DNA of 17,466 bases, taken from M0108 sp937862735 (GTDB lineage: Bacteria; Pseudomonadota; Gammaproteobacteria; Chromatiales; Chromatiaceae). Both the position numbers and the translations under genes were made by a program. The notes under the pieces were generated by a model. That model was not told the origin of the DNA, did no database searches, and was given only the letters and a program-made list of their open reading frames with translations. The stretch spans positions 1 through 17,466 of the forward strand of contig CALMDH010000207.1 in the NCBI GenBank assembly GCA_937862735.1, read 5' to 3'. Shown here in pieces: positions 16,115 to 17,466 of the stretch (within the stretch, counting starts at the first letter, position 1; every line of letters starts with the position of its first letter).

Positions 16115-17080
16115 TCAGGTATCACGACCATTCAGGGTACCGGGCTCGCGTCCGCTTATGGCTTCCTGGACTTCGTAAATGGCGCTGGAATCTAGTTCGC
16201 CGTGTCCACGTCCAACCAGGGCGTTGAGATATTGGGCGGCGAGGGCGGTGCCGGGGAGGGCGAGGCCAATTTCCTGGGCGGTCTCCAGGACCAGGCGCAG
16301 GTCCTTTTGGTGCAAGCGGGCCTTAAAACCCGGCGCGAAGTTCCGTTCGATCATGCGTTGGCCGTGCATCTCCAGGACCTTGCTCTGGGCGGAACCGCCG
16401 AGGAGTGCGGCGCGGACATTGACGGGATCGACTCCGGCGGCACGGGCAAACAGCAGGGCCTCGCCTACCCCGGCCAGGGTGTGGGAGATAACTACCTGGT
16501 TGCAGGCTTTGCAGATCTGCCCCGCGCCCTGACCGCCGACATGGACAATTTTACGGCCTAGGACCTGAAAAAGGGGCAGGACGCGGGCGAAGCTAGCATC
16601 ATCGCCACCGACCATGATGGACAGGTGGCCATGAATGGCCCCGGCCTCCCCGCCGGAGACGGGGGCATCAAGCATCCCGATACCTTGCGCGGCCAAGCGC
16701 CGGGCCAGGACCCGGGTGGCGGCAGCGGAGATGGTGCTCATATCTACCACCACCAGGCCGGGCCGGGCCCCGGCAAGCACCCCTTCGTGACCAAGGATGA
16801 TATGCTCAACGTCCGCCGTGTCGGCGACCATGATGAAGAGGATTTCCACCTGACGGGCCACTTCGGCAGGGCAGGCGCAGTCGATGGCCCCGGCGGCCAC
16901 TAGGGGGTCCATCGATTCGGCCCGGCGGGCATGGACGAAGAGGGGGCAGCCGGCTTGACGCAGGTTAAGGGCCATGGGTTGGCCCATGATGCCAAGGCCA
17001 ATGAAGCCGATAGGCTGTGTGGGGAGGGCGGCGGGGTTGCTGGGTATCGTCACGTCAAGGTCCTCATTGCGGTTGGCCAT
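16115..17080 (-). CDS. glxR: 2-hydroxy-3-oxopropionate (tartronate semialdehyde) reductase, GlxR type
   Basis: This enzyme reduces tartronate semialdehyde to D-glycerate with NAD(P)H in the glyoxylate-to-glycerate pathway; it belongs to the 3-hydroxyisobutyrate dehydrogenase family. The Rossmann motif GFIGLGIMGQPM is at residues 25-36. The substrate motif LDAPVSGGEAGA (137-148) and the catalytic Lys191 in CKACNQVV are present. The end of the family core, FKARLHQKDLRLVLETA, is also clear. GEALLFARAAGVDP and LHQKDL resemble E. coli GlxR more than GarR, but related dehydrogenases of the family (for example for 3-hydroxyisobutyrate or succinic semialdehyde) cannot be excluded. I chose the ATG at 17080 because GAGG lies six bases upstream; an earlier ATG at 17113 has poor spacing. 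The protein has about 20 extra residues before the Rossmann motif compared with E. coli. The neighbours give no pathway context. Confidence 0.9.
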   Translation of the reverse strand: MANRNEDLDVTIPSNPAALPTQPIGFIGLGIMGQPMALNLRQAGCPLFVHARRAESMDPLVAAGAIDCACPAEVARQVEILFIMVADTADVEHIILGHEGVLAGARPGLVVVDMSTISAAATRVLARRLAAQGIGMLDAPVSGGEAGAIHGHLSIMVGGDDASFARVLPLFQVLGRKIVHVGGQGAGQICKACNQVVISHTLAGVGEALLFARAAGVDPVNVRAALLGGSAQSKVLEMHGQRMIERNFAPGFKARLHQKDLRLVLETAQEIGLALPGTALAAQYLNALVGRGHGELDSSAIYEVQEAISGREPGTLNGRDT

Positions 17081-17395
17081 GTGGAACCTCAATGCGGCTA
17101 AGGAAGATCTCATCCTGCCAGGGAGATTTGCCGATCCAGTATGAGTGGGGTACTTGGCTCATCATGGAGGCGTATTCTAATGATTAAGCACATACCAAAA
17201 TAATGTACAACGAAAGAACCTGAGCCATGAACTCTTTTTCGAGGCCATAACCAAGGTTTTCTTCGCTGGTATCAGCCCTGTCCACAGCCGTCCGAGGGTT
17301 TGTTCCTTAGTCGGTTACGGGTTAAGCTTGCCTTTGTTGCTGGGCAGGCGACAATTGGAGAAAGCCCAAGCCGAGGGGGGGGAGAGGAGGCAGTC
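17081..17395. other. Intergenic region upstream of glxR
   Basis: These 315 bases hold no gene I can support. An AT-rich patch (about 17170-17215) is the best place for a glxR promoter. On the minus strand TAGAAT (17174-17179) matches the -10 consensus at five of six positions, but no good -35 sits at 16-18 bases from it. A 7-bp stem with a 10-base loop (17326-17332 with 17343-17349) has no T-run. G8 at 17375-17382 precedes a short ORF on the plus strand. The region may be shared by a divergent gene that lies to the right. Confidence 0.4.
17087..17090 (-). promoter_or_regulatory. Ribosome binding site that decides the glxR start
   Basis: GAGG on the minus strand (TTGAGGTTCCAC then ATG) lies six bases before the ATG at 17080. 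It favours this start over the ATG at 17113. Confidence 0.65.
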
Positions 17396-17446
17396 ATGAA
17401 GATGAATTATAGTAACTACTCGCCCGGCTCGCAGGCTTTTCGCTAA
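17396..17446 (+). other. 16-codon ORF with a near-perfect ribosome binding site
   Basis: AGGAGG (17385-17390) lies five bases before the ATG at 17396, the best Shine-Dalgarno sequence in the window. The ORF, MKMNYSNYSPGSQAFR, ends at TAA (17444-17446). It could be a leader peptide for a gene to the right, the start of a gene broken by a stop codon, or chance. No family is recognised, and the sequence ends 20 bases later. Confidence 0.4.
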
Positions 17447-17466
17447 TGGCGGGTAACCGGTAGAGG

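Noticed and set aside
17326..17349. Stem of 7 bp with a 10-base loop, possible terminator
   Set aside because: It includes a G-T pair, has a large loop and no T-run on either side.

Overview
The window looks like a moderately to highly GC-rich gammaproteobacterial chromosome. BcsA, BcsB, BcsE and BcsG all read like the Escherichia coli type (type II cellulose operon), and the sensor kinase at the left edge reads like BaeS. A purple sulfur bacterium or relative is possible, but nothing in the window proves it. Every confident gene lies on the minus strand, so transcription runs from right to left.

From right to left: (1) about 385 bases at the right edge without a recognised gene, except a 16-codon ORF on the plus strand with an excellent Shine-Dalgarno sequence; (2) a glxR-like tartronate semialdehyde reductase; (3) a 161-base gap holding a coding-like fragment of about 32 codons; (4) a compact cellulose operon, bcsRQ(fused)-bcsA-bcsB-bcsZ-bcsC-bcsE-bcsG, with 4-base or 8-base overlaps or a few bases between most genes; (5) mobA, for molybdenum cofactor guanylylation; (6) the 5' part of a BaeS-like sensor histidine kinase that runs off the left edge.

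The central operon would encode a complete machine for phosphoethanolamine-cellulose. BcsA polymerises UDP-glucose and extrudes the glucan under c-di-GMP control (PilZ domain). BcsB guides the chain in the periplasm. BcsZ trims it. BcsC takes it through the outer membrane. BcsE senses c-di-GMP and BcsG decorates the polymer with phosphoethanolamine. The operon differs from the E. coli arrangement in several ways. bcsE and bcsG are co-directional with the synthase genes instead of divergent. No bcsF lies between bcsE and bcsG. The first gene appears to join a BcsR-like N-terminus to a BcsQ-like domain whose nucleotide-binding motifs are degraded. BcsE has lost the Asp of one of its two RxxD sites.

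Base composition is uneven. Hand-counted 60-base samples give 75% GC in the kinase, 70% in bcsC and 67% in glxR, but 43% in bcsA and 47% in bcsB. I see no tRNA, rRNA, insertion sequence or CRISPR array. The most notable observations are the BcsR-BcsQ fusion with a degenerate ATPase site, a C10 homopolymer inside bcsE, the missing bcsF, and the Met/Gly-rich sensor loop of the kinase.
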